From Fragilaria crotonensis (lineage: Eukaryota; Bacillariophyta; Fragilariophyceae; Fragilariales; Fragilariaceae): DNA of 64,000 nucleotides. Positions 1 to 10,449 of the stretch are shown here, one piece after another; position 1 is the stretch's first letter, and the number at the start of each line of letters is the position of its first letter. The stretch is from positions 1-64,000 of the forward strand of contig JAKSYS010000278.1 in assembly GCA_022925895.1 (NCBI GenBank). The letters are read 5' to 3'. Made by a program: the position numbers and the translations under genes. The notes beneath the pieces were generated by a model that was not told the origin of the DNA, did no database searches, and worked only from the letters and a program-made list of their open reading frames with translations.

Positions 1-692
1 CCGCCACTGAGGCGGGAAGGCTACGCATCCCGCCGTCAGTGGCAGGGAAGACGGACGGTCGGGGGATACCGCACACCACGATGCGTCAGAATCAGATTCG
101 GCGCGTCACGGGAAGTAGACACCAAAATTCGGCACTTGAAACGAGACCTGGCGACGAATCCTCATTGTTAGTTGTAACCAAGTTGCGGCAACAAGAAACC
201 TCTCGCACGGCGATCGAGGAACCTGCTACGAGACAGGTTGCCCACGGAGTGCGAAGAGTGAAGGACTAGTAGCTGCACAAGTTACTACAGCTTAATTTAC
301 CCGCCCGCCCCCTCCGAACGAGTACGATAGGCACTATACTACTAGTGCTACCGTCCTACAGGATGGATGGCGTGGTAATTCTTAGTAAAGATGCCACCAA
401 CACCATTCCATACTATTGCACTATTATTGTACTGGACACTGTGGCGGTACCTCATCCTACTCCTACAAACCCCGTTAGGTAGTCGACCGCCACTGAGGCG
501 GGAAAGGCTACGCATCCCGCTTCAGACATGTAAAAGACAAACCAGTACTCCAGTTACACAGTAACCGTTCTTTGTTGTCTCTTGAACTTCATGACTCATC
601 TCACCACATGCAACATGATTGACCAAAGATACAGGAACAGGCAGATGGTGTCTTGTCCTTCTCTCCTGCTACTCACTTTATAGTCTGCGACG
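1..692. other. Intergenic region with a spaced 33-bp direct repeat
   Basis: I see no supported gene. A 33-34 bp sequence that begins CCGCCACTGAGGCGGGAA occurs at 1-33 and again at 487-520, in the same orientation, differing by one extra A. Each copy can fold on itself through CCGCC...GGCGG. The DNA between the copies has no coding signal. The last 150 bases are the 5' flank of the desaturase gene. Confidence 0.5.
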
Positions 693-2028
693 ATGTGCCG
701 ATCGTCAGTCCTTCTCCTTATTGTAGCGATATGGTACCAAGAGAATGCAGTGCGAGCATTCGTAGCCCCTATGCATTTGACAAGACGGAATCAACAACAT
801 GTAGCACATCGGCCAACCATGATCGCGAGGACGACTCCGATGTTTTCGACACTATCTGATGCAGCGCAGTGGCATAAGCAACGTCGAAGAGAAATGCTCA
901 ACAAGTACGGTGATGACATTCGGCGGCTGGAAACGCAAGCTTCAAGTCAAAAAATGGCAGTACCGCTGCTTTTGTTCAGCAATTTATCGCTCTTGTGTCT
1001 ATCAATAGTATCAGGATTCATGCTATCGGTTCCTCAGACTTTCCTGCTGGCCCTCTTCCCTGGATCGATCTTTTCATTGTGGCAACTGCAAATCCTTCAT
1101 GACTGCCTTCATGGATCGATGTTTAACAAATCCACTTCCCGGGTTTTTGGAAAGTTATCCAAGCACAAGTTACAGGAGGCGACTCTTTTCTGGGGTTCGC
1201 TACCCCGTCTTCGGCTACTATCTCTATCTCAAATATGGGCATCTATCTCATCATTCGCATGTTGGAGATGCGCAGAAGGCCTCGCTCCAGCAATTGTTTA
1301 GCTCGGATCAGGCTGATTTTGAAGATGGCGACGTCTTGTTTGTAGCCCATCGCATGAAACTGTTGGGTGGGATTGGACCAACCTTCCTATTTGGAGAAGG
1401 GCGCAGCATAACTATGAGCATATCTAAATCTGGGTTCGATCTTTGGAGGACTGGTAGGGTTTTACGGAATGGTTGCGCATTTTGGTTATCCTTTTTGTAT
1501 GAACGGTTCATGCTGGTCATTAACGACGCTGTCGTCAGTGTGACAGGTCGCAACTACTTCTTTCCCAACAAACCTGGCGTGTTTCATGAAACTTGCACTC
1601 GATATTCTCGAGTCGCTACCCTTCTACGCCTGGTCCTATGGAAATTTGCGGGCTGGAAGTCCTTGTTGTTTTTATACTTGTCCGAAACATTGTGGAGTTT
1701 GCCTCCTCATCCTGCATGCGCCATGTTCGTCACGAATCATGGGTCCTCAATATCCGCCACCGATGGAAGTTGTTGGCCGTCATCGAGCACCTACTTGGGG
1801 CCTTGGTATTCCGTGCTGACCTTGGGTACCAACTACCACTGCGAACATCACGACTTTCCTAGCATTCCATTCAATAAGCTGGGATTGCTGCATGAAATCG
1901 CGCCTGAATTCTATCCTACGAGTGCTGCTGCGGATCAAAATTTGTGGAGTATCATGTACAAGGCATTTTCACAACCGGAATTTTACGCTTGCATGAAAGT
2001 TGGCGTGGCGGCGACCGGAACAGCCTAG
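693..2028 (+). CDS. Plastid-targeted fatty acid desaturase, sphingolipid delta-4 (DEGS)-like
   Basis: Membrane di-iron desaturase of about 444 residues if read across one frame break. The ATG at 693 starts a signal peptide (MCRSSVLLLIVAIWYQ) followed by VRAFVAP, a plastid bipartite targeting motif. The three histidine boxes are present: HDCLH near 1107, HLSHH near 1247, and NYHCEHHDFP near 1840. The last one, followed by IAPEFY, is closest to the DEGS/sphingolipid delta-4 desaturase type, although the plastid signal argues for a plastid lipid substrate. The first 171 codons (to 1205) and the rest lie in different frames. The switch falls in the CCCC run at 1203-1206, where one C fewer would give FWGSLP-VFGYYLYLKYG without a gap. 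I therefore treat this as one gene with a one-base indel (sequencing error or very young mutation). Family is well supported; substrate is not. Confidence 0.8.
1203..1206 (+). other. One-base frame break in the desaturase (CCCC run)
   Basis: Codons upstream read in the frame of 693 and downstream codons in the frame of 1207. Both sides contain family motifs, so one C too many in this run is the simplest explanation. No plausible GT-AG intron with the needed length fits. Confidence 0.65.
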
Positions 2029-2886
2029 CTTGGTGCGACAATTGCGTTGCTACTGGCTTTCTTCTTTCGAAAAGGTCAGAAGGTATAAATGTAGAAAGCC
2101 ACTTCTGTAGATTTCAGTGCTGAAGCACAATACAAGATCGGAGGATTGATGGTTTCTCGCTTGTCCATTATTATCACCCGCAAGAATGTAATTATGGGGT
2201 TGATGCTTCTTTATATGACCTGTCGGATTCGCCAAATGGGACGACCATCAATGTCGTGCTAGTTCGGTGAACGTCGCTATGGGCGAGCTCAAGTGTTTGC
2301 GTTTTCGTCACTCCTTCGTGGAACTAGAAGTCAACTCGTCTGTAATGATGTGGCCCGTAGACCATCATCCAGATTTGCGTTGACTCAGGATTGGCAACCG
2401 ATTTTGACTTCTGTGTCCTCCAAGGTTCATTAAGGTTCTGCCAGGATCACCAACAGACACCAAAATTCTGGACTTATCGTCAACTTTGAGCCTTGTCTTC
2501 CTGCTCCACTAATGGGCTTTGTTTTGTGAATCTTCGTTACAGACTGTTTAAGTCTCTTCATTTGCATTCTCATTTTTGCATCACTTAGATGGACACGTGA
2601 GCTTGTCAATGGCCAGCTCGTAGGGAATGATCAAGAGTCCAAGGGGATATGCGCGACCTGCTCCGTCAGATCTAGTGAATTGAGCGGATCTGCCCTTTAT
2701 CGACGAGACACGTTCGGTTCAAGTCCTTCAAGTTCACTTTGCGGCTTCCCCTTCTTTATCGTCGGATTGGGGGGCTTTGATCGAGGAGCCTTCTAAGCTT
2801 CTCCCTCGACGACTCAATTACAGCCTTCGTCGTTTCCTTTCTTTCGCATCGCCGGTCACTTGGTCGGATTTGATGCTTTTGGCGAC
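2029..2886. other. Intergenic region, 3' flanks of two convergent genes
   Basis: Convergent 3' ends of the desaturase (+) and the repeat-rich membrane protein (-). No open frame here has family features, and I see no repeat or RNA gene. Confidence 0.5.
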
Positions 2887-5800
2887 TCAACCCTGACCCT
2901 GCGACTTATCCTGCATTTGACGTTTCTTTTTTTCTTTTTTTTTCTTTCGTTCATCCTTCTCAACCTGTTGGCCACCTCCGTCGACATCGATGGCAACGCC
3001 CTCCTCGGTTTTATCATCTCTTTTGAGTTTCTTCTTCTTTTGGGTCTTCCCCCGCGTATCTGAGCCTTCAGGAGGTTCCTTTGCAGACTTGGCACCCTGT
3101 TTCTTCGAATCTTTTGGGGTGGTTTCAGACACTCGGCCTCCTTTCGCATCATCAGTTGGTAGGACGCCTTCGGTCGATGCATCCTTTGTTTCGAATGTCT
3201 TGGGAGCGTCATCAGACGGCTTCGATCCCGGTACGGTTGGATCCCGTTTTGACTCCCTTCGACCTTCTGGCTTAGTATACGCTTTGGTAGGTCCTTTGTC
3301 TGACGACACTGACTCCTTGGAAGACAAGCCTTTCGATTTTCGCGTATTGCCATCGGACGCGATGTCCGTCATCGGTGTCTTTGAGCTCTTGGTCTGCTCG
3401 TCCTTCGGAAATGCATTATCTTCACCTTCGATCTTCCCACTTTTCCTTCTCTTCCTGGGTTGAGTCACTGCATCTGGCGCTTCGGCTTCAGCAACTCCTG
3501 ACACGGTCGTCTTCAGCAATGCTTTCGAGCTGGTTTGTGTGTCCTCGTTGAAAGCAGCACTCAAGCGTTTACTTTTTCGACGCTCCTCCGTAGACTCTTG
3601 AGCCACCTCGTTCGAAAGGGTAGTTTCGGTCAAAAAAGCAGCATCACGATTCACGTCCGACACTGCAGGGGAATCGCGTTCTGATTTTCTACGACCTGAG
3701 CTCCTGGTTTGCTCGTCCTTCGAAAGTCCACTATAATCACCCTCGCCCTTTCCTTTTTTCCTTCTCTCATTGGCTTGAGCCACCTCTTCTGACGCGTCGC
3801 CTTCATCGCCTCCTGATATGGTGGTCTTGAGCAATGCTTTCGTGCTCGTTCGCGTGTCACCCAAGCGTTCACTTTGTCGACGCTCCTTCGAAGCCTCTTG
3901 AGCCACCTCGGGGGAATCCCCTTTTGATTTTCTCCGACCTTCAAGCTTCATTACGTTTCTGCCGGTATCATCGACAGACTCCGCCATTACGGGACTGTTG
4001 TCCACTTTCAACCTCGCCTTCCTGCTTGGTTTTGACTCGCCTTGTTTCAAAGGATCACCGATGTCATTGTTCTTTCGATTCGCCTTTGCGGACGTTTGAA
4101 TATCGTCGTCTGCTTTAGTGGATTCGTTGCTTGGGTGCCTTTCCACATTGACATTCATCGTTGCTGTGGAATCCCGTTTCGACTTTCGTCGACCTTGAAC
4201 CTTCTCTGAAGCTTTGTCGGGATCATCAATATTCAACGTTTCTCTCGGACGTTCGTCGCCTTTGGCTTTTTTACGCGTCTCCTTCGAAGCCTCTTGTGCA
4301 TCTCCACCTGATACATCCGGTTCGCTTGAGGAATTCCTCTTGGACTGCCTTTGACTCTCAAGATTTGAAAGTTTAGGCTCATCATCAACATAGTCACCTT
4401 TTCCGGAACCGTCGCCGTCTTTGATGCGAGTCTTCTTTTTCCCGCTTTTCTTGACGTCGCCTCTGTCTTTTGGAAGGTCCTTGGAGGGCACCTCAGCTTC
4501 AGCCTCCACCTCATCCGATTTAGATTCATTCGCTGGGTCCCCACCCACATTAATGTTGATCGCTGAGCTGGAATCCCGTTTCGTCTTTCTTCGACCTTCG
4601 CCTTTCATTGAGGCTCTACCAAGATCGTTCGTAGAAGCCAGCTTTCCTGAACTTCGGTCGTCGTTGCGTTTTCGAAGCTCCTTGGCAGACAGTGGGGCCT
4701 CGTCGCCTGTTTCAATGGATGCTATTGACGATTCGCCATCCGCATTGCTCTTGATCGCAGCAGTGGAATCCCGTTTCGACTTTCTTCGTTTTCGACGCTC
4801 CTTCGCCGAAGGTGGGGCATTGTCGCTTAATTCAATGGATTCAATTGACAAGTCGTCATCCGCATTGCTCTTGATCGCAGCAGTGGAATCCCGTTTCGAC
4901 TTTCTTCGTTTTCGACGCTCCTTCGCCGAAGGTGGGGCATTGTCGCCTGTTTCAATGGATTCAATTGACAAATCGTCATCCGCATTGCTCTTGATCGCAG
5001 CAGTGGAATCCCGTTTCGACTTTCTTCGTTTTCGACGCTCCTTCGCCGAAGGTGGGGCATTGTCGCTTAATTCAATGGATTCAATTGACAAATCGTCATC
5101 CGCATTGCTCTTGATCGCGGCAGTGGAATCCCGTTTCGACTTTCTTCGTTTTCGACGCTCCTTCGCTGACCGTGGGGCATTGTCGCCTGTTTCAATGGAT
5201 TCAATTGACAAATCGTCATCCGCATTGCTCTTGATCGCAGCAGTGGAATCCCGTTTCGATTTTCTTCGTTTTCGACGCTCCTTCGCCGAAGGTGGGGCAT
5301 TGTCGCTTAATTCAATGGATTCAATTGACAAATCGTCATCCGCATTGCTCTTGATCGCAGCAGTGGAATCCCGTTTCGACTTTCTTCGCTTTCGACGCTC
5401 CTTCGGCGACAGTGGGGCATCGTCGCTTATTTCAATGGATTCAATTGATACATCGTCATCCGCATTGCTCTTGATCGCAGCAGTGGAATCCCGTTTCGAC
5501 TTTCTTCGTTTTCGACGCTCCTTCGCTGACAGTTGGGCATCGTCGCCTGATTCAAGGGATTCAATTGACAAATCGTCATCCGCATTGCTCTTGATCGCAG
5601 CAGTGGAATCCCGCTTCGACTTTCTTCGACCTTCTCGCGTCTTTGAGATTCTGCCGTGATCATCAGCAGACACACGCTTCCCGATCTTGTCGTCTTTAAA
5701 ACTCGCCTTCCTGCTTCTGCGTACCTCGTCCCTTTCGAACGCATCACCTGTACGTTTGCTTCTTCGGCGCTCCTTCGCCGACTCTTGAGCCTCCACATTT

Positions 5801-7026
5801 GATTCAGTGGAGTCATCTGATAGAAAGTCACTGGAATCAACACTGCTCGAAGCATCAGTAGACCCGCTTTTCGACTTTCTTCGACCTTCGAGTTTTTTTG
5901 AGCTTGTGGAAGGCCGTCGAAGCATGGACTTTTCGGCAGAAAGACGTTTCGACCTCCGGAAACTGGTGCCAAGTTTGAAGCTTCTTTTCTGGCTCCTGGA
6001 AGATCGAACGCTATCGCGCTTGCTTTCACGGCGCGCCTTCATGAATGCTTGTGCCTCGTCATCTGACTGGCAGGAGTCGTCGCCAGCGGTAATGGACAAC
6101 CGAACTCTCTCGCGGATGCTCCTACGGCTTCTCCTCCTTTCCTTGGTGAGCCTTTGAGCTTCCTTCCTCTTCTCATAGGGTCGTCCTCCAAGGATGGGAA
6201 AATCTCCGCCACATGCCAAGATGCCGGAGAAGAAGACCGTTGCAATTACGGCATCATAGACGAAGGTAGAGAGGGCAAGTTGAACCGCCCAAGCTTTCAA
6301 ATACAAGTTGGCCTGAGGTTTCATTGCATTTTCAATGTCAATTTGTTCAACCACTCCATTAAAATCCTTTTCTATAACAGTGTCGTCTTCAACATTTGCG
6401 CGATAGATGACGAGAACGATCGCGATGGCTGCCGTCGCGAAAACAATGACAAATACCAATATTTTACCCACCCAGCGCAAGTGACTCAGAGTTGCAAATC
6501 TGCCACCGGGAGCGCAGACGGCGCACGCGGCGACGGTCCAGATAGACGTGTTATAGAGTGACGCCAGCAGTGCACCAAGGGTCCACAGATAAAACTGCCA
6601 CTGGTGAACCACGACGCTCCGCATATCCAAGTAGTCATCGTCAGTGCTGATCGTGACATTACTCGAAATGGCAATCGCATCCGCTTGACCCTTCCAATAG
6701 AAATAGAGGTAAAAGATATTGAAGATTGCTAAACTTGCCGATAGTGTCCCCAGGAAAACAAGAATCCTTGTTCCATTTGTTACTGGGTGGTGCCGATCAT
6801 GGCAGCAGAGGCCAAAAATTGGGTGGTTATTGGCATATACGAACTGCCACCAATCTTGGAACCAGGAGTTTCCAGGTATGTGGTACGATCTCGCTGCCAA
6901 ATAGGGAACGATCCACTCTGCCCTTTCTTTACCTTTCAACTTTTTGTGCAACCCTCGTTCAAGGTCATCATCGCTTGTTGACAGTTCATCATTGCGAATA
7001 AGGAGTGTCCGTCTTATTGACTTCAT
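2887..7026 (-). CDS. Large four-TM protein with a long Lys/Arg/Ser/Asp-rich repetitive tail
   Basis: Uninterrupted frame of 1379 residues from an ATG at 7026. Residues 1-280 form a membrane domain with hydrophobic segments near 86-110, 143-170, 187-208 and 247-272, Cys residues near 74-75 and 167-171, and a CGGDFPILGGRPYEKR exit. The remaining 1100 residues are extremely polar, built on variants of EGRRKSKRDS and long serine/lysine/acidic runs, and include a near-perfect 40-residue tandem repeat. No enzyme motif is visible. Repeated K/R-x-K-R-D-S units recall the charged, phosphorylatable low-complexity proteins of diatom walls, but there is no signal peptide, so a cell-wall role is only speculation. 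A membrane protein with a disordered cytosolic or nucleoplasmic tail is the safer reading. Function unknown. Confidence 0.85.
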   Translation of the reverse strand: MKSIRRTLLIRNDELSTSDDDLERGLHKKLKGKERAEWIVPYLAARSYHIPGNSWFQDWWQFVYANNHPIFGLCCHDRHHPVTNGTRILVFLGTLSASLAIFNIFYLYFYWKGQADAIAISSNVTISTDDDYLDMRSVVVHQWQFYLWTLGALLASLYNTSIWTVAACAVCAPGGRFATLSHLRWVGKILVFVIVFATAAIAIVLVIYRANVEDDTVIEKDFNGVVEQIDIENAMKPQANLYLKAWAVQLALSTFVYDAVIATVFFSGILACGGDFPILGGRPYEKRKEAQRLTKERRRSRRSIRERVRLSITAGDDSCQSDDEAQAFMKARRESKRDSVRSSRSQKRSFKLGTSFRRSKRLSAEKSMLRRPSTSSKKLEGRRKSKSGSTDASSSVDSSDFLSDDSTESNVEAQESAKERRRSKRTGDAFERDEVRRSRKASFKDDKIGKRVSADDHGRISKTREGRRKSKRDSTAAIKSNADDDLSIESLESGDDAQLSAKERRKRRKSKRDSTAAIKSNADDDVSIESIEISDDAPLSPKERRKRRKSKRDSTAAIKSNADDDLSIESIELSDNAPPSAKERRKRRKSKRDSTAAIKSNADDDLSIESIETGDNAPRSAKERRKRRKSKRDSTAAIKSNADDDLSIESIELSDNAPPSAKERRKRRKSKRDSTAAIKSNADDDLSIESIETGDNAPPSAKERRKRRKSKRDSTAAIKSNADDDLSIESIELSDNAPPSAKERRKRRKSKRDSTAAIKSNADGESSIASIETGDEAPLSAKELRKRNDDRSSGKLASTNDLGRASMKGEGRRKTKRDSSSAININVGGDPANESKSDEVEAEAEVPSKDLPKDRGDVKKSGKKKTRIKDGDGSGKGDYVDDEPKLSNLESQRQSKRNSSSEPDVSGGDAQEASKETRKKAKGDERPRETLNIDDPDKASEKVQGRRKSKRDSTATMNVNVERHPSNESTKADDDIQTSAKANRKNNDIGDPLKQGESKPSRKARLKVDNSPVMAESVDDTGRNVMKLEGRRKSKGDSPEVAQEASKERRQSERLGDTRTSTKALLKTTISGGDEGDASEEVAQANERRKKGKGEGDYSGLSKDEQTRSSGRRKSERDSPAVSDVNRDAAFLTETTLSNEVAQESTEERRKSKRLSAAFNEDTQTSSKALLKTTVSGVAEAEAPDAVTQPRKRRKSGKIEGEDNAFPKDEQTKSSKTPMTDIASDGNTRKSKGLSSKESVSSDKGPTKAYTKPEGRRESKRDPTVPGSKPSDDAPKTFETKDASTEGVLPTDDAKGGRVSETTPKDSKKQGAKSAKEPPEGSDTRGKTQKKKKLKRDDKTEEGVAIDVDGGGQQVEKDERKKKKEKKKRQMQDKSQGQG
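4741..5640 (-). repeat. 120-bp tandem coding repeat (about 7.5 units)
   Basis: Seven and a half head-to-tail copies with a period of exactly 120 bp (40 codons), almost identical at the DNA level. Each encodes a unit with RRKSKRDSTAAIKSNADDD and an acidic SIESIE segment. Units alternate between ELSDN and ETGDN variants over the central five copies, so the true recent duplication unit was probably 240 bp. The run lies wholly within the coding frame and keeps it open. Confidence 0.9.
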
Positions 7027-7273
7027 AAGAAGCTTGAAGCCTGTCTGTTGGTAGACTAACGATCACCAAGTTAACTGTGTTGATTGCCTTATCTGAGGAA
7101 GCTGGTCGTTGCAATGGAGGGAGGCATCTCTTGAAACTTCCTATGCAGTTAACCGAAAGTTCGGCGCGATCCTCTAATTGAGTAAAATACTACAGTACAG
7201 TGCGTTTTGTGTGCTGTACGATGTCGGACATCGATAGTAGACTACACGGAGTAGCGTATACCGGTATATAGGC
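7027..7273. promoter_or_regulatory. 5' flank of the repeat membrane protein gene
   Basis: Upstream region of the minus-strand gene starting at 7026. It contains several GTAC/TACAGTAC words but no clear TATA element that I could assign. It ends at the target duplication of the MITE at 7274. Confidence 0.3.
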
Positions 7274-7703
7274 CAAGGGTGGCATAAACCTAATTTCTTT
7301 TTTGTCTCAAATAAGGTTTAAGGTTTGAGTATTTAAACCTTAATTAAACCTTAATAAACCTAATAAGAGGCTGTAGTAGTACTGTTCTACATAATACTCA
7401 GTATCTTGTGCACTGAACACAAATTTGGGGACTTAAGCTGGCACAGTCAATGAAGATGGTAACACTGCAATTGTTGAATCCACACCGGGATGCACCATGG
7501 GGACAGCATCACAATCCACAATTGCTACCTCTTGCTTCGCTCAACGAACAGAAATGCTAGAGAAATAGGAGTCACTATTGAGTACTGACTACTGTACACT
7601 GTCTACTGTATTTAAACCTTAAAACCGTCTAATAACAAAATCAAGGTTTAGTATTCAAACCTTAATAAACCTTAAGTATTTAAACCTAGTGATGCCACCC
7701 TTG
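7274..7703. mobile_element. hAT-type MITE, 430 bp, with 8-bp target duplication
   Basis: Both ends carry the 12-bp terminal inverted repeat CAAGGGTGGCAT (7274-7285 and complement at 7692-7703). The element is flanked by identical 8-bp direct repeats ATATAGGC at 7266-7273 and 7704-7711. An 8-bp target duplication and a CA-GGG start are typical of the hAT superfamily. The interior has many copies of TTTAAACCTTA-like words near both ends, which may be subterminal transposase-binding repeats. There is no coding capacity, so it is non-autonomous. The exact duplication suggests a fairly recent insertion. Confidence 0.88.
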
Positions 7704-7711
7704 ATATAGGC

Positions 7712-8102
7712 GCACAGGAAGGAGTACACTACTGTACATGTAGTATGAGAGCTCACGTACAGTATTGTGCAGTACTCCAGTACAGTAGTGAACACAAGAA
7801 ATCCCACTAGGAAAGGGAACTTGCTAAACGGAAGAGCTGTTTGCAGCCTCTGGACTCTGGAGGGGAGAAACTGTCAAGCATACATTCAACAATCATAAAT
7901 AATGCGGTGCATGTGCAGGGTGCGTACTCTGGGGACTGGAGTATTGCTCGAAGCAGTGTAGTGACTGTCAAGGTAGAGCATAGAGCGATGATCTTCGACT
8001 CACCGATCCTAAATTCTTGGTAACAGTATGCACATACGATGACCACAGGCGAGTCCATCGTGCGAGAGACAATCCCATAGTCCAAGACTGTGACTGATAG
8101 CT
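7712..8102. other. Intergenic region with palindromic GTAC words
   Basis: No supported gene. Repeated TACTGTAC/AGTACTCCAGTACA words near 7724-7795, then the 3' flank of the MEMO-like gene. Confidence 0.35.
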
Positions 8103-9065
8103 TTAGTTGCTCCGAGTAACCATTGGCAGTGTGACTCTTTTTCTGACGAATGTTGCCACCATCATTCCATAATACGTCGCATTTCTGTTGGCCCACACTC
8201 GCGTCTCAAAACGACCGTCGATTAGACTTCCATGGAGCATTACCAAACCAGTAAAGCCGCAAGCTTTAGCTCCATCTTGGAGTGTTGTGGCTTCGATCAG
8301 CAAGGAATCAGCATTCGCAAGTGGATTTGACGCCCATCGTTCCACCGCGGCATCAAAGAGCGCGCTCGAGTTGGAATAGCCGTACGGCCCGTCGGCTCGA
8401 TGCGTGTGCGACAGATCTGACGAAACTATCATGGCAATTCGTTCTGGACGAGAATCGGCCCACTCTTGAATAGATTTTCCCAGCAGCAAGAGTTCGGGTA
8501 CCATGGAGGGTGATTGACTATACCTTCGAAGCGGGTGAGACAAAATGATGTGCTTTCGTCGAAGATGCTTGGCGGAATCGACAAGAAGAAGCGGGATTAC
8601 TTCACCCCAACGTAACGCCATATTCTCCGAGTCTGCAAAATTTAGAATACCACTCACTGCCTGAATCTTTAGGTGAGACAGCAGATCCTGAGTCTCATTC
8701 GGTGCTAGCAAGATTGTAGCAAGATTGATGCGATGGGTCGTTCCGTTGTGCAAATCCTGGCCCAGCTCAGCATAACCACTTGCTAGTGAACCCAAGTAGA
8801 AAGCAAAATCGTTTGTCAATTCCATGCCATGCGGTGTTGATAGAAGAACAAGGTCAGGCTTGATTGTAGATGACAACCATCTTCCTGCCTCATGAGCAGC
8901 TTTTGCGACCTCGTCAGCTGCATGTCGCTCGGCGGTACCTTCAGGCAAAAGAGAGGGATCCAAAGCAAAATCTCCATGAGGAAGTACGACAGAGGCAACA
9001 AGCTCTCCAGTAACATGAATTGCTAATCGAAGGAAGAGGGCTGCGTGACAAATACAACGAAACAT
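8103..9065 (-). CDS. MEMO / class III extradiol dioxygenase (LigB)-like protein
   Basis: 320-residue frame with an ATG at 9065. The fold signature of the LigB/MEMO superfamily is visible: VVLPHGDFALDP near residue 27, a second histidine in LLSTPHGMEL near 95, IVSSDLSHTHRADGPYG near 215-230 followed by a helix FDAAVERWA, and the terminal ACGFTGLVMLHG block. In LigB-type enzymes these His/Asp residues hold the iron for ring cleavage; in MEMO proteins the metal site is kept but the reaction is unclear. The first 25 residues are hydrophobic and could be a signal peptide, unusual for this family. It stands alone, with no AMMECR1 or radical SAM partner in the window. Superfamily well supported, substrate unknown. 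Confidence 0.75.
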   Translation of the reverse strand: MFRCICHAALFLRLAIHVTGELVASVVLPHGDFALDPSLLPEGTAERHAADEVAKAAHEAGRWLSSTIKPDLVLLSTPHGMELTNDFAFYLGSLASGYAELGQDLHNGTTHRINLATILLAPNETQDLLSHLKIQAVSGILNFADSENMALRWGEVIPLLLVDSAKHLRRKHIILSHPLRRYSQSPSMVPELLLLGKSIQEWADSRPERIAMIVSSDLSHTHRADGPYGYSNSSALFDAAVERWASNPLANADSLLIEATTLQDGAKACGFTGLVMLHGSLIDGRFETRVWANRNATYYGMMVATFVRKRVTLPMVTRSN

Positions 9066-9903
9066 TATTCCCTTTCATCGCGTTTCGTTGCGGCAAAACA
9101 TCGTTTTGCTCGTCAGCGTCACAAACATTGCGAGCCAACACAGGATTTGTCGCCGGTGTCTACTGAAGGAATGTACGGTATCGGAGTACTAAGCACGATA
9201 GCATCTACCGGTAGTTGAGTATCCAGTATCCAGTATCCAGAATCCAGATCCAGAACATCCGGACGGTGGACATACGACGACATCAGGAATGATTGCTTCG
9301 CCGACGACCGTCATGCTACGTGCGCCTACCTTCCATTTCGATATCATGCTGTTCACAATTAATGAGATACTCCGTGTAGTAGAAGGTAGTTACTATCCCA
9401 CTACGTCCACAACATGCCCATGGGTGAAAGAAATGGAGATGTGTCAAGGATCATTGTTTAATTCCGAAGGGATTCTGAGGAGGACTAAACAATGAACTTT
9501 TTAAAAGTTGGATGTGAAGGCCACCAGTGCGCTTCACATTCTGCGCCGTGCTTGTCACAAGTACTTGCGATAGGGGCAACTATGTTGCAGCAGCGATACT
9601 GGAATTGGCGAGCGCCATTCCAGATAAAGGGCATCGCTAACTGAAAATTAAAAAGCGCGTCGAAGCACGTGGGCCTCGTTGCTGAAACGAGGAGAGTCGC
9701 CAAAGTCTCAATGGTATCAGTAAATTAACGCATTACGACCGTCGCCATTTTTCTTTTGGTAGCAGAAATTTTTCATGGTTGAATTCATCAAGTCATGCAA
9801 ATCCTCGAACTAATGAAGCTCGTGGTATATGGTTCTTGTCGGTCAAGCAAGTGCGGATTAATGGTGTCTCTCTCACGATGCCCCAGTAGGCTCAGCGACT
9901 AGG
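9066..9903. other. Intergenic region
   Basis: No open frame here resembles a protein family. A short tandem of CCAGTATCCAGTATCCAGA-like units lies near 9221-9255. The rest is unremarkable. Confidence 0.4.
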
Positions 9904-10449
9904 CTAAATTCCGTATTTAATCTTCATTGTCAAGAGTCCCTGTTGACCCAACAAGATTTCGTGCACAAAGGTGAAGACCCCAAGCCACACAATGGGAGTA
10001 ATGTCCACGCCAAAGGCCGGAGGAACGACATTGCGAATCGATCGCAACAAAAATTCAGTGGGCCATGCCACCAAAATCCACGGCATTTCTTGCAAGGATG
10101 TTGTAGGGTACCAACTCAAAACAATGCGGCACAACTGTTACAGCAATAGAAGCAAAATGTGAGTGGTTGGGAGTTGTTGGTGGAATGTACATGAACAATT
10201 CTTCTTGATTTTCAAGACGCTTACCATTGCAAACGAAAAGAGATTCAGAAAAGGGTCAAGGACAAGCGACAGGGGTTGCACCCATGGCTCCGTTTCCGCC
10301 AGCATCATGGACGAAGCTTGCTCGATGAATAGGTTTGGCTCAATCATGCTAAGCGACGTTGTAGAGAATTGGGATGTGGCCCTCGGAACAACAGTGAAAG
10401 CCGATGCTGATGCAGTGAGAGTTGCCACAAGGATAACAAGACGTGTCAT
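9904..10449 (-). CDS. Plastid-targeted YGGT (Ycf19-like) membrane protein, two exons
   Basis: Exon 1 is 10225-10449 and exon 2 is 9904-10134, separated by a 90-bp phase-0 intron (GTAAGC...ACAG, 10135-10224). The product is 151 residues. It starts MTRLVILVATLTASASAFT, a signal peptide ending in the diatom ASAF plastid motif. Across the splice junction it reads CRIVLSWYPTT, then a PTEFLLRSIRNVVPP stretch and GVDITPIVWLGVF, the order seen in the YGGT/Ycf19 family (R-I-x-L-S-W-x-P ... R-x-I-x-P-P ... D-x-[ST]-P-I). Family members are small two-helix proteins of thylakoid or bacterial membranes linked to complex assembly and nucleoid or thylakoid organisation. An in-frame ATG nine bases upstream exists; I chose 10449 because it gives the cleaner signal peptide. 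Confidence 0.82.

Noticed and set aside
1142-1174. Possible intron in the desaturase (GTTTTTGG...TTACAG)
   Set aside because: At 33 bp it is shorter than the other introns here, and its length is a multiple of three, so it would not correct the frame.
4421-5659. 412-codon open frame on the plus strand
   Set aside because: It is the exact antisense shadow of the 120-bp coding repeats. It stays open only because the repeat period is a multiple of three, and it has no start context or family features.
7300-7690. Telomere-like TTTAAACC arrays
   Set aside because: They lie inside a MITE with TIRs and target duplications, so they are subterminal repeats of that element, not telomeric DNA.
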